Shown here: positions 8,185-16,445 of the stretch, piece by piece
How the letters are laid out: every line of letters starts with the position of its first letter
Position numbering within the stretch: position 1 is the first letter of the stretch
NCBI RefSeq assembly: GCF_039537005.1
Contig: NZ_BAAAZR010000061.1
Span: 1-64,000 of the forward strand
Source of the DNA: Sphaerisporangium flaviroseum
GTDB lineage: Bacteria; Actinomycetota; Actinomycetes; Streptosporangiales; Streptosporangiaceae
DNA length: 64,000 bases
Reading direction: 5' to 3'
Translations under genes and position numbers: made by a program
Notes under the pieces: model-generated
The model's input: only the letters and a program-made list of their open reading frames with translations
Told to the model about the DNA's origin: nothing
Database searches by the model: none

Positions 8185-9854
8185 CGGGCCTCCTCCAGCT
8201 CCTCGACCGGCGCGAGCCGGTGCGGGTTGTGCAGGTCAAAGGCCGGACGCTCCGACCGGATCCGCGGCAGCTTGGTGAAGTTGTGCCGCGGCGGCGGGCA
8301 CGAGGTCGCCCACTCCAGCGAGTTGCCGAAGCCCCACGGGTCGTCCACGGTGACCTTCGGAGCGGTCTTCGCGGTGCGCCACACGTTGTACAGGAACGGC
8401 AGCGTGGAGGCGCCCAGGATGAAGGCGCCGACCGACGAGATCATGTTCAGGTCGGTGAAGTTGTCGACCGCGGAGTAGTCGGCGTAGCGCCGCGGGAAGC
8501 CCTCGGCGCCGAGCCAGTGCTGCACCAGGAAGGTGGTGTGGAAGCCGATGAACAGCGTCCAGAAGTGCCACTTGCCGAGCGTGTCGTTGAGCATCTTGCC
8601 GGTGAACTTCGGCCACCAGAAGTAGAACCCGGCGAACATCGCGAACACGACGGTGCCGAACACGACGTAGTGGAAGTGGGCGACCACGAAGTAGGAGTCG
8701 CTCACCTGGAAGTCGAGCGGCGGCGAGGCCAGGATGATGCCGGTCAGGCCGCCGAACAGGAACGTGACCAGGAACCCGACCGCGAACAGCATCGGCGAGG
8801 CGAAGGTCAGATGGCCTCGCCACATCGTGCCGATCCAGTTGAAGAACTTCACTCCGGTCGGCACGGCGATCAGGAAGGTCATGAACGAGAAGAACGGCAG
8901 CAGCACCTGGCCGGTGACGAACATGTGGTGCGCCCACACCGCCGCCGACAGGCCCGCGATGGCGATCGTCGCGCCGACGAGGCTGATGTAGCCGAAGACC
9001 GGCTTGCGGCTGAAGACCGGGAGCACCTCGGTGATGATGCCGAAGAACGGCAAGGCGATGATGTACACCTCTGGATGGCCGAAGAACCAGAAGAGGTGTT
9101 GCCACAGCATGGCGCCACCGGTCGTGGAGTCGAAGATGTGCGCTCCGAGCTGCCGATCGGCCTCCAGCGCCAGCAGCGCGGCGGCGAGCACGGGGAAGGC
9201 CAGCAGCACCAGGATGCTGGTGAGCAGGATGTTCCAGGTGAAGATCGGCATGCGGAACATCGTCATGCCCGGCGCGCGCATGCAGATGATCGTGGTGATG
9301 AAGTTGACCGCGCCGAGGATGGTGCCGATGCCGGACATCGACAGGCCCATGATCCACAGGTCGCCGCCGATGCCCGGGGACGAGACCGCGTCGGACAGCG
9401 GCGTGTAGGCGGTCCAGCCGAAGGCCGCGGCGCCGCCGGGGGTGAAGAACCCGGAGACGGCGATCAGGCTGCCGAACAGGTAGAGCCAGTAGCTCACCAT
9501 GTTGAGCCGGGGGAACGCCACGTCGGGGGCGCCGATCTGCAGCGGCATGAGCTCGTTGGCGAAACCCGCGAACAGCGGGGTCGCGAACATCAGCAGCATG
9601 ATCGTGCCGTGCATGGTGAACAGCTGGTTGAACTGCTCGTTGCTGACGAACTCCAGGCCGGGCTGGGCGAGCTCGGCGCGCATGACCAGCGCCATGACGC
9701 CGCCGATCAGGAAGAACATGAACGAGGTGATCAGGTAGAGGTGCCCGATCACCTTGTGGTCGGTCGAGGAGAGCCACCGGGCGATGACGGTGCCCTTGCG
9801 GGCGCGCCGGACGGCGACGCCCGTCTGGATCGAGGGTTCGTTGACGGCGGTCAC
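8181..9854 (-). CDS. ctaD: Cytochrome c oxidase subunit I
   Basis: CtaD is the catalytic subunit of the aa3 oxidase, carrying haem a and the haem a3-CuB centre that reduces oxygen and pumps protons. The 557-residue protein has twelve predicted helices. Visible hallmarks are WLSSTDHKVIGHLY near the N-terminus, the CuB/proton-path segment FWFFGHPEVYI, the paired histidines in WAHHMF, and VAHFHYV with the haem ligands. The start overlaps the ctaC stop by 4 nt and the stop overlaps the ctaF start, giving a tightly coupled ctaC-ctaD-ctaF operon. Confidence 0.97.
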   Translation of the reverse strand: MTAVNEPSIQTGVAVRRARKGTVIARWLSSTDHKVIGHLYLITSFMFFLIGGVMALVMRAELAQPGLEFVSNEQFNQLFTMHGTIMLLMFATPLFAGFANELMPLQIGAPDVAFPRLNMVSYWLYLFGSLIAVSGFFTPGGAAAFGWTAYTPLSDAVSSPGIGGDLWIMGLSMSGIGTILGAVNFITTIICMRAPGMTMFRMPIFTWNILLTSILVLLAFPVLAAALLALEADRQLGAHIFDSTTGGAMLWQHLFWFFGHPEVYIIALPFFGIITEVLPVFSRKPVFGYISLVGATIAIAGLSAAVWAHHMFVTGQVLLPFFSFMTFLIAVPTGVKFFNWIGTMWRGHLTFASPMLFAVGFLVTFLFGGLTGIILASPPLDFQVSDSYFVVAHFHYVVFGTVVFAMFAGFYFWWPKFTGKMLNDTLGKWHFWTLFIGFHTTFLVQHWLGAEGFPRRYADYSAVDNFTDLNMISSVGAFILGASTLPFLYNVWRTAKTAPKVTVDDPWGFGNSLEWATSCPPPRHNFTKLPRIRSERPAFDLHNPHRLAPVEELEEAR

Positions 9855-10645
9855 TTGGCACTCCCCGCCTGGCTATTGACGTACTGGTCGTACTCGGCCT
9901 GGGACACGAGCTTCACGGTGAAGAGCATGCGGCTGTGGTCGACGCCGCAGAGCTCGGCACAGCGCCCCGCGAGGGTGGTGCCGGGCTTGTTGAGCGTCGT
10001 GATGTCGAAGACGTTCTTCACGCCGGGGATGAGGTCGCGCTTGTACAGGAACGCGGGGACCCAGAAGGAGTGGATCACGTCCTGCGAGACGAGGTCGAAC
10101 TGCACCCTCTTGTTGACCGGCAGCACCAGCTCGGGCCGGTTGGCCGGCGTGCCGACCACGCTGACGGTCTTGCCGCCGACCTGGCTGGTGAAGCGCCAGC
10201 TCCACTGGAAGCCCTCGACCTTCACCTTCACGTCGGGATTGGCCGAGACCTGGGTGACGGTCCTCTCGTCACGCGCGGTGAAGTAGAAGAACACCGCCAC
10301 CATGATGATCGGAACCGTGGTGTAGAGGATCTCGATCGGCAGGTTGTACCGCACCTGGGGCGGCAGCGCGTCGGTCGTGCTCTTGCGTCTGCGATGGAAC
10401 GCGCAGGCCCACAAGATGAGGCCCCAAACGACCACACCGACGGCCAGGGAGGCGATCCAGGCACCGTTCCAGAGACTCTGGATGATGCCGGCCTCCTTGG
10501 TGACGCCCTCTGGCATACCAGCACGAGACCACGTACCAGGGCCTCCACACGCCGTCACAGAAACCGTCAGCACCGCCAAAGCGGCGGCACGTGACACCCT
10601 GCGGCGGGCCAACGGACGCCGTGTAGAACGGCGGGTCGGACTCAC
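9851..10645 (-). CDS. ctaC: Cytochrome c oxidase subunit II
   Basis: CtaC carries the binuclear CuA centre that receives electrons from QcrC. The 264-residue protein has a twin-arginine-like basic N-terminus and a signal peptide with a lipobox-like VTAC (Cys33), so it is probably lipid-anchored. Two membrane helices follow (about 53-78 and 98-118), then the cupredoxin domain. The CuA ligands are intact: Cys229, Cys233, His237 and Met240 in CAELCGVDHSRM. The GTG start has a weak GGGG upstream. It is the first gene of the oxidase operon, divergent from the cysteine-desulfurase-like gene across about 220 bp that should contain both promoters. Confidence 0.95.
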   Translation of the reverse strand: MSPTRRSTRRPLARRRVSRAAALAVLTVSVTACGGPGTWSRAGMPEGVTKEAGIIQSLWNGAWIASLAVGVVVWGLILWACAFHRRRKSTTDALPPQVRYNLPIEILYTTVPIIMVAVFFYFTARDERTVTQVSANPDVKVKVEGFQWSWRFTSQVGGKTVSVVGTPANRPELVLPVNKRVQFDLVSQDVIHSFWVPAFLYKRDLIPGVKNVFDITTLNKPGTTLAGRCAELCGVDHSRMLFTVKLVSQAEYDQYVNSQAGSAK

Positions 10646-10869
10646 GGATCGCCTACCCCACAGTTAAAGCCCAAGAGTCCCCCCTTGGGCGGTCGTATCA
10701 GATTCACGTTTGTTCGCGCTCTTAGTCGTCTCACGTCACGCTGGAGGACACATTAGCGCGCACTGGGGCCGCCCTCCTTCTCAGCCCCCGTTAACGCCCC
10801 GGGCGAGTGCCACCTCGCCGCCTCCGGCCCCGTGGGATCTCGCCATGGCGCGGGTGCGACCATGAACGC

Positions 10870-12009
10870 GTGGCGTACTTCGACGCGGCCTCGACCGAAC
10901 CCCTGCATCCCGCCGCACGTGAGGCGCTGATCGCGACGCTCGACACGGGCGGCGCCGACCCCTCCCGGCTGTACGGCGCGGCGCGGCGGGCCCGCCTCCT
11001 GCTCGACCAGGCACGCGCCGAGGCGGCCGAGATACTGGGAGCCCGGCCCGACGAGGTCTCCTTCACCTCTTCGGGCACGCAGGCCGTACACCTGGGAGTG
11101 CTCGGGACGCTGCTGGGCCGGCGCCGCGCCGGGCGCCGCCTGGTGGCCGGCGCCGTCGAGCACTCCAGCGTCCTGCAGGCCGGAGCCGTGCACGAGAGCG
11201 ACGGCGGCACCGTCGAGATCGTCGGCGTGGACCTCACGGGAAAGGTCGATCCGGCCGACTTCGCCGCGGCCGTCGCGCGGGAGGGCACGGCCCTCGCGTG
11301 CCTGCAGACCGCCAACCACGAGGTCGGCACCCTGCAGCCCGTCGAGGAGGCGGCGCGGGCCTGCCAGGCCGCCGGCGTGCCGCTGCTGGTCGACGCCGCC
11401 CAGACGCTGGGGCGGCTGCCCGTCCCTTCCGGGTGGTCGGTGCTGGCGGCGAGCGCCCACAAGTGGGGCGGCCCCGCCGGGGTGGGGCTGCTCGCGGTCC
11501 GCAAGGGCACCCGATGGCGTTCCCCTCTGCCCGAGGACGAGCGGGAGCGGCGCAGGGTGCCCGGCTTCGAGAACGTCCCGGCCGTCGTCGCGGCCGTGGC
11601 GGCGCTGCGCGCCGGGCTCGACGGGGCCGAGAGGGAGAACGCGCGGCTGTCGGGGCTCGTGGACCGCATCCGCGAGGCGGTGCCCCGGCTGGTCCCCGAT
11701 GTGGAGGTCGTCGGCGACGCCACGAACCGGGCTCCCCACATCGTCACCTTTTCGTGCCTTTACGTGGCGGGCGAGGCGATATTGACAGAATTGGATAGAG
11801 CCGGGTTCGCCGTATCGTCCGGCAGTTCATGCACGGCGAGTACGCTACGACCATCGCACGTGTTGGAGGCGATGGGAGTGCTCACGCATGGGAACGTCAG
11901 GGTGTCGCTGCCCCGGGGCGCGACCGGCGCGGAGGTCGACCGGTTCCTCGCCGTCCTCCCGGACATCGTCCGGCGTATCCGCGAGAGCGTGGGAGTGAGG
12001 TCGTCATGA
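10870..12009 (+). CDS. Cysteine desulfurase / class V aminotransferase
   Basis: The 379-residue protein is a PLP-dependent fold type I enzyme of the NifS/IscS group, expected to release sulfur from cysteine as an enzyme persulfide. The PLP lysine is K198 in SAHKWGG. The catalytic Cys321 lies in SSGSSC on a flexible loop, as in group I desulfurases, so activity looks intact. I chose the GTG that gives a start of VAYFDAAS, the usual family N-terminus; no clear ribosome binding site precedes it. An ATG at 10807 would add 21 unlike residues. It runs into a TusA gene 70 bp downstream, so the pair may form a sulfur relay. No IscU-type scaffold is adjacent. Confidence 0.88.
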   Translation: MAYFDAASTEPLHPAAREALIATLDTGGADPSRLYGAARRARLLLDQARAEAAEILGARPDEVSFTSSGTQAVHLGVLGTLLGRRRAGRRLVAGAVEHSSVLQAGAVHESDGGTVEIVGVDLTGKVDPADFAAAVAREGTALACLQTANHEVGTLQPVEEAARACQAAGVPLLVDAAQTLGRLPVPSGWSVLAASAHKWGGPAGVGLLAVRKGTRWRSPLPEDERERRRVPGFENVPAVVAAVAALRAGLDGAERENARLSGLVDRIREAVPRLVPDVEVVGDATNRAPHIVTFSCLYVAGEAILTELDRAGFAVSSGSSCTASTLRPSHVLEAMGVLTHGNVRVSLPRGATGAEVDRFLAVLPDIVRRIRESVGVRSS

Positions 12010-12079
12010 GGCGCGCCGTGCCGTGGGTCGTGGTCCCGATGCCGCGCCCAGGAGCCGCCGCGGCAAGGGTGGGATCGTG

Positions 12080-12355
12080 ATGGCAGGCCGGCAGAGGCCC
12101 GCGGCCGAGGAGGCGCCCCAGCCTTCGGCGGCGCTGACGATCGACGCCCTCGGGCGCAAGTGCCCCATTCCGATCATCATGCTGGCCGAGCAGATCAACA
12201 ACGTGCCGCTCAACGCGACCGTCTCGGTCCTGGCCGACGACCCGGCCGCCTTCACCGACATTCCGGCGTGGTGCAGGCTGAAGTCGCACCACCATGTGGC
12301 GAGCTACGAGCTTCCCCAGGGCGGCTGGGCCATCCACGTGCGACGCAACTACTGA
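12080..12355 (+). CDS. tusA: TusA-family sulfurtransferase
   Basis: This 91-residue protein has the TusA/SirA fold, small sulfur carriers that hold a persulfide on a conserved cysteine. The diagnostic LGRKCPIPI motif places the active Cys at residue 28. The rest follows the beta-alpha-beta-alpha-beta-beta pattern with a second region DDPAAFTDIPAWC. I chose the ATG preceded by GGGTGGGA; the GTG one codon upstream and an ATG at 12023 are alternatives. Placed directly downstream of a desulfurase-like gene on the same strand, it is the likely acceptor of that sulfur. The final target (tRNA thiolation, cofactor or Fe-S) cannot be told from sequence. The gene converges with adoK. Confidence 0.9.
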   Translation: MAGRQRPAAEEAPQPSAALTIDALGRKCPIPIIMLAEQINNVPLNATVSVLADDPAAFTDIPAWCRLKSHHHVASYELPQGGWAIHVRRNY

Positions 12356-12419
12356 TCCTGCGCCGCCGCCGGGCACGGGCCGATCACGCACCGGCGCCCG
12401 CCGGTGGACCACGGCGGGC

Positions 12420-12461
12420 GCGGCGTACGGCTCAGGGATTGCGGCGTACGGCTCAGGGATA
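12420..12461. repeat. 21-bp tandem duplication over the adoK stop codon
   Basis: Two abutting 21-bp units (12420-12440 and 12441-12461) are identical except for the last base. The second copy contains the adoK stop codon and last two codons; the first lies beyond the stop. Hence adoK's terminal codons have been duplicated into the 3' untranslated region. Confidence 0.85.
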
Positions 12462-13439
12462 CAGGCAGCGCAGGCGCGGCTCGATCTCCGCGGCGGCGTC
12501 GGCGCCGTAGGAAGCGGCGAACCGGTCGAGGAAGCCCTGCTTGCCCAGCCGGTACTCCTGGCCGCCGACATGCTCCAGCACGTGGGTGGCGGTGAGGTTG
12601 CCGAGCTGGCCGCAGCGCTCCAGGGAAAGGCCCCAGGAGAGCCCCGACAGGAAGCCCGCCCGGAACGCGTCGCCGACACCGGTCGGGTCGACCTTGCCCA
12701 GCTCGGGCGTCGGGGGGATGTTCACCGAGGGCTCGCCCTTGCGGTCGATGCGCGCGCCCTTGGGGCCGAGCGTGGTCACCCGCACCGAGACCCGGGAGAG
12801 CACCTCCTCGTCGGACCAGCCGGTCTTCTGCTCGACGAGGGCCTTCTCGTAGTCGTTGGTGAACAGGTAGGCCGCTCCGTCGATCAGCGCCCGGATGTCC
12901 TCGCCACCCATGCGGGCGAGCTGCTGGGAGCAGTCGGCCGCGAACGGGATGCCGCGCAGGCGGCACTCCTCGGTGTGGCGGAGCATCGCGTCGGGGTCGT
13001 TCGGGCTGATCAGCACCAGGTCGAGCCCGTCCACGCGGTCGGCGACCGGCTGCAGCTCGATCAAGCGGGCCTCGGCCATCGCCCCCGTGTAGAAGGAGGC
13101 GATCTGGTTGTGCTGCTCGTCGGTGGTGCACAGGAACCGGGCGGTGTGATGCACCTCCGAGACGTGCACGGAGGCGCAGTCGACGCCGTGGCGCTCCAGC
13201 CATGAGCGGTAGTCGGCGAAATCGCTGCCGACCGCGCCCACCAGGATCGGCGTCAGACCCAGACAGCCCATTCCGAAGGAGATGTTGGCCGCGACCCCGC
13301 CACGCCGGATCTGCAGATCGTCGACGAGAAAGGACAGCGAGACGCGGTCGAGCTGCTCGGCGATGAGCTGATCCCCGAAACTGCCGGGGAAGGTCATCAG
13401 ATGGTCGGTCGCGATGGAGCCGGTGACGGCGATGCGCAC
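12453..13439 (-). CDS. adoK: Adenosine kinase (PfkB/ribokinase family)
   Basis: The 328-residue protein matches the mycobacterial adenosine kinase type closely along its whole length. It should phosphorylate adenosine to AMP for purine salvage. Visible features are the N-terminal AVTGSIATDHLM, the substrate-lid segment VSLSFLVDDL, the PfkB signature PTGVGDAFRAGF with catalytic Asp257, and the RVTTLGPKGA nucleotide region. The GTG start follows GAGGAG at about 9 nt. The gene is separate from the sulfur genes on the opposite strand. A 21-bp duplication touches its stop codon. Another PfkB sugar kinase activity is possible, but the lid sequence favours adenosine. Confidence 0.9.
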   Translation of the reverse strand: MRIAVTGSIATDHLMTFPGSFGDQLIAEQLDRVSLSFLVDDLQIRRGGVAANISFGMGCLGLTPILVGAVGSDFADYRSWLERHGVDCASVHVSEVHHTARFLCTTDEQHNQIASFYTGAMAEARLIELQPVADRVDGLDLVLISPNDPDAMLRHTEECRLRGIPFAADCSQQLARMGGEDIRALIDGAAYLFTNDYEKALVEQKTGWSDEEVLSRVSVRVTTLGPKGARIDRKGEPSVNIPPTPELGKVDPTGVGDAFRAGFLSGLSWGLSLERCGQLGNLTATHVLEHVGGQEYRLGKQGFLDRFAASYGADAAAEIEPRLRCLYP

Positions 13440-13479
13440 GGGGTCGATCTCCTCGTTGTCAGCCTCGATCAGCTCGCCA

Positions 13480-13485
13480 AGAATA
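13480..13485 (-). promoter_or_regulatory. Possible -10 box for adoK
   Basis: On the minus strand the hexamer reads TATTCT, about 40 nt before the adoK GTG. The expected -35 region has no good match, so this is tentative. Confidence 0.35.
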
Positions 13486-13720
13486 CGCCACGGAAAAAGG
13501 CCTCGATCGCTTACGCGGGCTGGGTCGATCTCCGTACGATCACCGCGACGCCCCGCCGGCCTGGGCGGGAGTTTCGTCACCTGCGAGGCCGCGCCCGGCC
13601 CCCTAACCGGCCCGGGACTTTCCCATGACACCCCTTGGCCGCACGCGTAAGTGAAGCGGCAGGCGATCGGGGTGTGAGCTTGGACACGGCCCGGCCGGAC
13701 GCACTGCCGCTGGACAGGCC

Positions 13721-13759
13721 GATACCCCGCCCGGCGGAGGATTCCACGAGCGGGGTGTC
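13721..13759 (-). terminator. Hairpin after erpA
   Basis: GATACCCCGC (13721-13730) pairs with GCGGGGTGTC (13750-13759) through ten pairs including one G-U, 10 nt beyond the erpA stop codon. The loop is 19 nt and there is no T-tract. Confidence 0.5.
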
Positions 13760-13769
13760 GACCGGCTAT

Positions 13770-14123
13770 CTAGTTGAACGAGTCGCCGCAGGCACAGGAG
13801 CCCGTGGCGTTCGGGTTATCGATCGTGAAGCCCTGCTTCTCGATGGTGTCGACGAAGTCCACGGTGGCGCCCATGAGGTACGGAGCGCTCATCCGGTCGG
13901 TGACCACGCTGACGCCGCCGAAGTCGGAGACGACGTCCCCATCCATCGACCGGTCATCGAAGAAGAGCTGGTAGCGCAGGCCCGAGCAGCCACCGGGCTG
14001 CACCGCGACGCGCAGCTGAAGGCCCTCTTCGCCCTGCTGCTCCAGCAGGCTGCGGACCTTGGAAGCGGCCGCGTCGGTCAGGACCAGGCCCTGCTGCGTG
14101 GTCTCGCTGCTCTCAACCGTCAT
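13770..14123 (-). CDS. erpA: Iron-sulfur cluster insertion protein ErpA
   Basis: This 117-residue A-type carrier delivers [4Fe-4S] or [2Fe-2S] clusters to apo-enzymes. The three conserved cysteines are present: Cys46 in PGGCSG, and Cys110 and Cys112 in GSCACGDSF near the C-terminus. I chose the ATG preceded by GGGGAG at 7 nt, giving MTVESSE; an ATG eight codons upstream is less likely. It is divergent from nadA, whose product is itself a [4Fe-4S] enzyme, and near desulfurase and TusA genes, so the neighbourhood is centred on sulfur and iron-sulfur biology. Confidence 0.95.
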   Translation of the reverse strand: MTVESSETTQQGLVLTDAAASKVRSLLEQQGEEGLQLRVAVQPGGCSGLRYQLFFDDRSMDGDVVSDFGGVSVVTDRMSAPYLMGATVDFVDTIEKQGFTIDNPNATGSCACGDSFN

Positions 14124-14326
14124 CTGTTGACTCCCCGTCTGCCCCAACGCCCCTTGGGGACGGAGGCCTTGTTTGAGGTCTCACTCAGACGCTACCAACA
14201 GCTGGGCAGCGCTACACATTCCTGTCCCATGGTGTGGTCACCTCGCCCCCCGGAGCAAGTCGCCCCGGCGGGTGTGCGATGATTAGTCGTCAACTAGACG
14301 ATAAGCCCCCTAAGAGGTGTTCAGCC

Positions 14327-15511
14327 GTGACCACTACCGAGACCGGCCTCCCGCTCTTCATCCTCGGCCAGGGCGTCGACACGCACAGCGAGCGCGGTGT
14401 CGACTGCCCCGGCGAGCTGCCCCCGGCGTCCGACCCGGATCTGGTCGCCCGCGCGGTGAAAGCCAAGGCCGCTCTTGGCGAGAGGCTGTTCGTGCTCGGG
14501 CACCACTACCAGCGCGACGAGGTCATCCAGTTCGCCGACGTGACCGGTGACTCCTTCAAGCTCGCCCGTGAGGCGGCGGCCCGCCCGCAAGCGGAGTTCA
14601 TCGTCTTCTGCGGCGTCCACTTCATGGCCGAGTCGGCGGACATCCTGACCGGCGACGCCCAGCGCGTGGTGCTGCCCGACCTCGCCGCCGGCTGCTCGAT
14701 GGCCGACATGGCGACCTTCGACCAGGTGGAGGAGGCGTGGGAGGTGCTGTCCGATCTCGGTGTCGCCGAGGTCACCGTCCCGATCACCTACATGAACTCC
14801 TCGGCCGACATCAAGGCGTTCTGCGGGCGCAACGGCGGCGCGGTGTGCACGTCCTCCAACGCCCGCCGCGCCCTCACGTGGGCGTTCGACCAGACCCCGG
14901 AAGGTCCCGCCAAGCGGGCCGGGGACCGCAAGGTGTTCTTCCTGCCCGACCAGCACCTGGGTCGCAACACGGCGGTGCTGGAGATGGGCTTCTCCCTCGA
15001 CGACTGCGTGGTCTACAACCCGCACCGCCCGAACGGCGGCCTCACCGACCAGCAGATCAGGGACGCCAAGGTGATCCTGTGGCGCGGGCACTGCTCGGTG
15101 CACGGCCGGTTCACCCCCGAGTGCGTCGACGAGGTCCGCGAGCGGGTCCCCGGGGTCAACGTGCTGGTCCACCCCGAGTGCAGGTACGAGGTGGTCACCA
15201 AGGCCGACCACGTCGGCTCCACCGAGTACATCATCAAGATGCTGGACGAGGCCCCGGCCGGGTCCTCCTGGGCCGTCGGCACCGAGCTGAACCTGGTCAA
15301 GCGGCTCGCCGCCCGGCATCCGGACAAGACCGTGACCTTCCTCGACCGTACGGTCTGCTACTGCTCCACGATGAACCGCATCGACCTGCCGCACCTGGTA
15401 TGGGCCCTGGAGTCGCTCGTCGAGGGCGACGTCGTCAACCAGATCACCGTCGACCCGCAGACCACGCACTGGGCCAAGGTCGCTCTCGACCGCATGCTCG
15501 CCCTGCCGTAA
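14327..15511 (+). CDS. nadA: Quinolinate synthase NadA
   Basis: NadA condenses iminoaspartate with dihydroxyacetone phosphate to form quinolinate, an early step of de novo NAD synthesis, using a [4Fe-4S] cluster. The 394-residue protein has the NadA signatures LGHHYQRDEVI near the N-terminus, FCGVHFMAESADIL, VHPECRYEV and the C-terminal DRTVCYCSTMNRI. Cysteines suited to cluster binding lie in the last three. I chose the GTG behind AGAGGTG; an upstream ATG at 14279 would add 16 residues. nadB and nadC are not adjacent, so this is a lone nad gene placed next to the cluster carrier erpA. Confidence 0.95.
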   Translation: MTTTETGLPLFILGQGVDTHSERGVDCPGELPPASDPDLVARAVKAKAALGERLFVLGHHYQRDEVIQFADVTGDSFKLAREAAARPQAEFIVFCGVHFMAESADILTGDAQRVVLPDLAAGCSMADMATFDQVEEAWEVLSDLGVAEVTVPITYMNSSADIKAFCGRNGGAVCTSSNARRALTWAFDQTPEGPAKRAGDRKVFFLPDQHLGRNTAVLEMGFSLDDCVVYNPHRPNGGLTDQQIRDAKVILWRGHCSVHGRFTPECVDEVRERVPGVNVLVHPECRYEVVTKADHVGSTEYIIKMLDEAPAGSSWAVGTELNLVKRLAARHPDKTVTFLDRTVCYCSTMNRIDLPHLVWALESLVEGDVVNQITVDPQTTHWAKVALDRMLALP

Positions 15512-15561
15512 CGGGGCACGGGCGAAGAGCCGCGCCCCGAAGGGCGGGCCGGGCCCTTCCG

Positions 15562-15598
15562 AGGTGGCCGGGCCGGGACACCTCCGGCCCGGCCACCT
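15562..15598. terminator. Hairpin between nadA and the SIMPL gene
   Basis: A perfect 15-bp stem (AGGTGGCCGGGCCGG and its complement) with a 7-nt loop lies 50 nt after nadA and 35 nt after the convergent SIMPL-domain gene. It is suited to stop transcription from both sides. Confidence 0.75.
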
Positions 15599-15632
15599 GC
15601 CCTCGAGATCGACCTACGAGCGGGCCGGAACC

Positions 15633-16373
15633 TCAGACCAGCTCGTACACCGCGCGGATGGCGACGGAGATCGATCCCTGCCCTGGGTTGATGGACGTCT
15701 TCTCGGCCGCCGCGAAGCGTGAGGGAGAGGAGTCGCCATCCTCCTCCAGCTTGACGATGCGGCCCAGTCGGCGGCCCGTCAGCTTGGCGTACTGCCGCGC
15801 CTTGGCCAGAGCGTCCTTGTAGGCCGCCTCGCGGGCGGCCCTCACGAGGGCCGCCACCTTGGAGACCTGGAACGATATGCCGTTCAGCCGGACCTCCTCG
15901 CCCACCGCCGCCACCGCGTCGACGATCGCGTCGGCCTTGGACAGGTCGCGGACCAGTACCTCGGCCCCCTGGGACGCCCGGTACCCCACGACCTTCGGAT
16001 ACTTCTCGTACTCCGCCCCGAGGGACAGATCGTTGGTCCGCAGGTCGGACCCGGCCACTCCGGCCGCCAAGAGCACTTCGGTCAGCTTGTGCGCCGCCGC
16101 CTTCACGGCCGCGAACGCCTCTCCCGCCTTCTCCCTGCGCACCTCCACGCCCACGTTGAGATGCATCACGTCCGGGGTGGCCCGCACGCTCCCGCGCCCG
16201 GAGACGGCGGCCTCCGCCAACTCACTCATGGCCGTACCCGACGGGGGCGCGGGCGTCGCCGTCGCGGCAGGGGACGCCGGCGTGGAGGAGCCGGCGACCG
16301 CGAGCGCGGGGCCCGCGGGCACTCCCACGAGGACGAAGGCGGTGGCCGCCAGCACCACACTGATCTTGGTCAT
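15633..16373 (-). CDS. Secreted SIMPL-domain (DUF541) protein
   Basis: The 246-residue protein has an N-terminal signal peptide with a hydrophobic core and an Ala-rich cleavage region near residues 25-35, then the SIMPL/DUF541 domain. The pattern SGRGSVRATPDVMHLNVGV followed later by LNGISFQVSK is typical of that family, as are the Ala-rich helices. Family members are periplasmic or surface proteins of poorly known function, some linked to oxidative stress. I chose the second Met (MTKISVVL) because it begins the signal peptide; an ATG 14 codons upstream is possible. The next gene upstream on the same strand is the Ser/Thr kinase, 72 bp away. Confidence 0.83.
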   Translation of the reverse strand: MTKISVVLAATAFVLVGVPAGPALAVAGSSTPASPAATATPAPPSGTAMSELAEAAVSGRGSVRATPDVMHLNVGVEVRREKAGEAFAAVKAAAHKLTEVLLAAGVAGSDLRTNDLSLGAEYEKYPKVVGYRASQGAEVLVRDLSKADAIVDAVAAVGEEVRLNGISFQVSKVAALVRAAREAAYKDALAKARQYAKLTGRRLGRIVKLEEDGDSSPSRFAAAEKTSINPGQGSISVAIRAVYELV

Positions 16374-16445
16374 GGGGACATGCCACCACCGGGCACGCCC
16401 CGCGCTGACCAGCACTCTCCGGGGACGGCCGGAACTTGACCAATC

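Larger units (their letters stand above)
13440..13769. other. Intergenic region between adoK and erpA
   Basis: No gene is seen in this 330-bp gap. It holds a possible adoK promoter box near 13480 and, next to the erpA stop, a hairpin that probably ends erpA transcription. Short frames here have no ribosome binding site. Confidence 0.6.
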
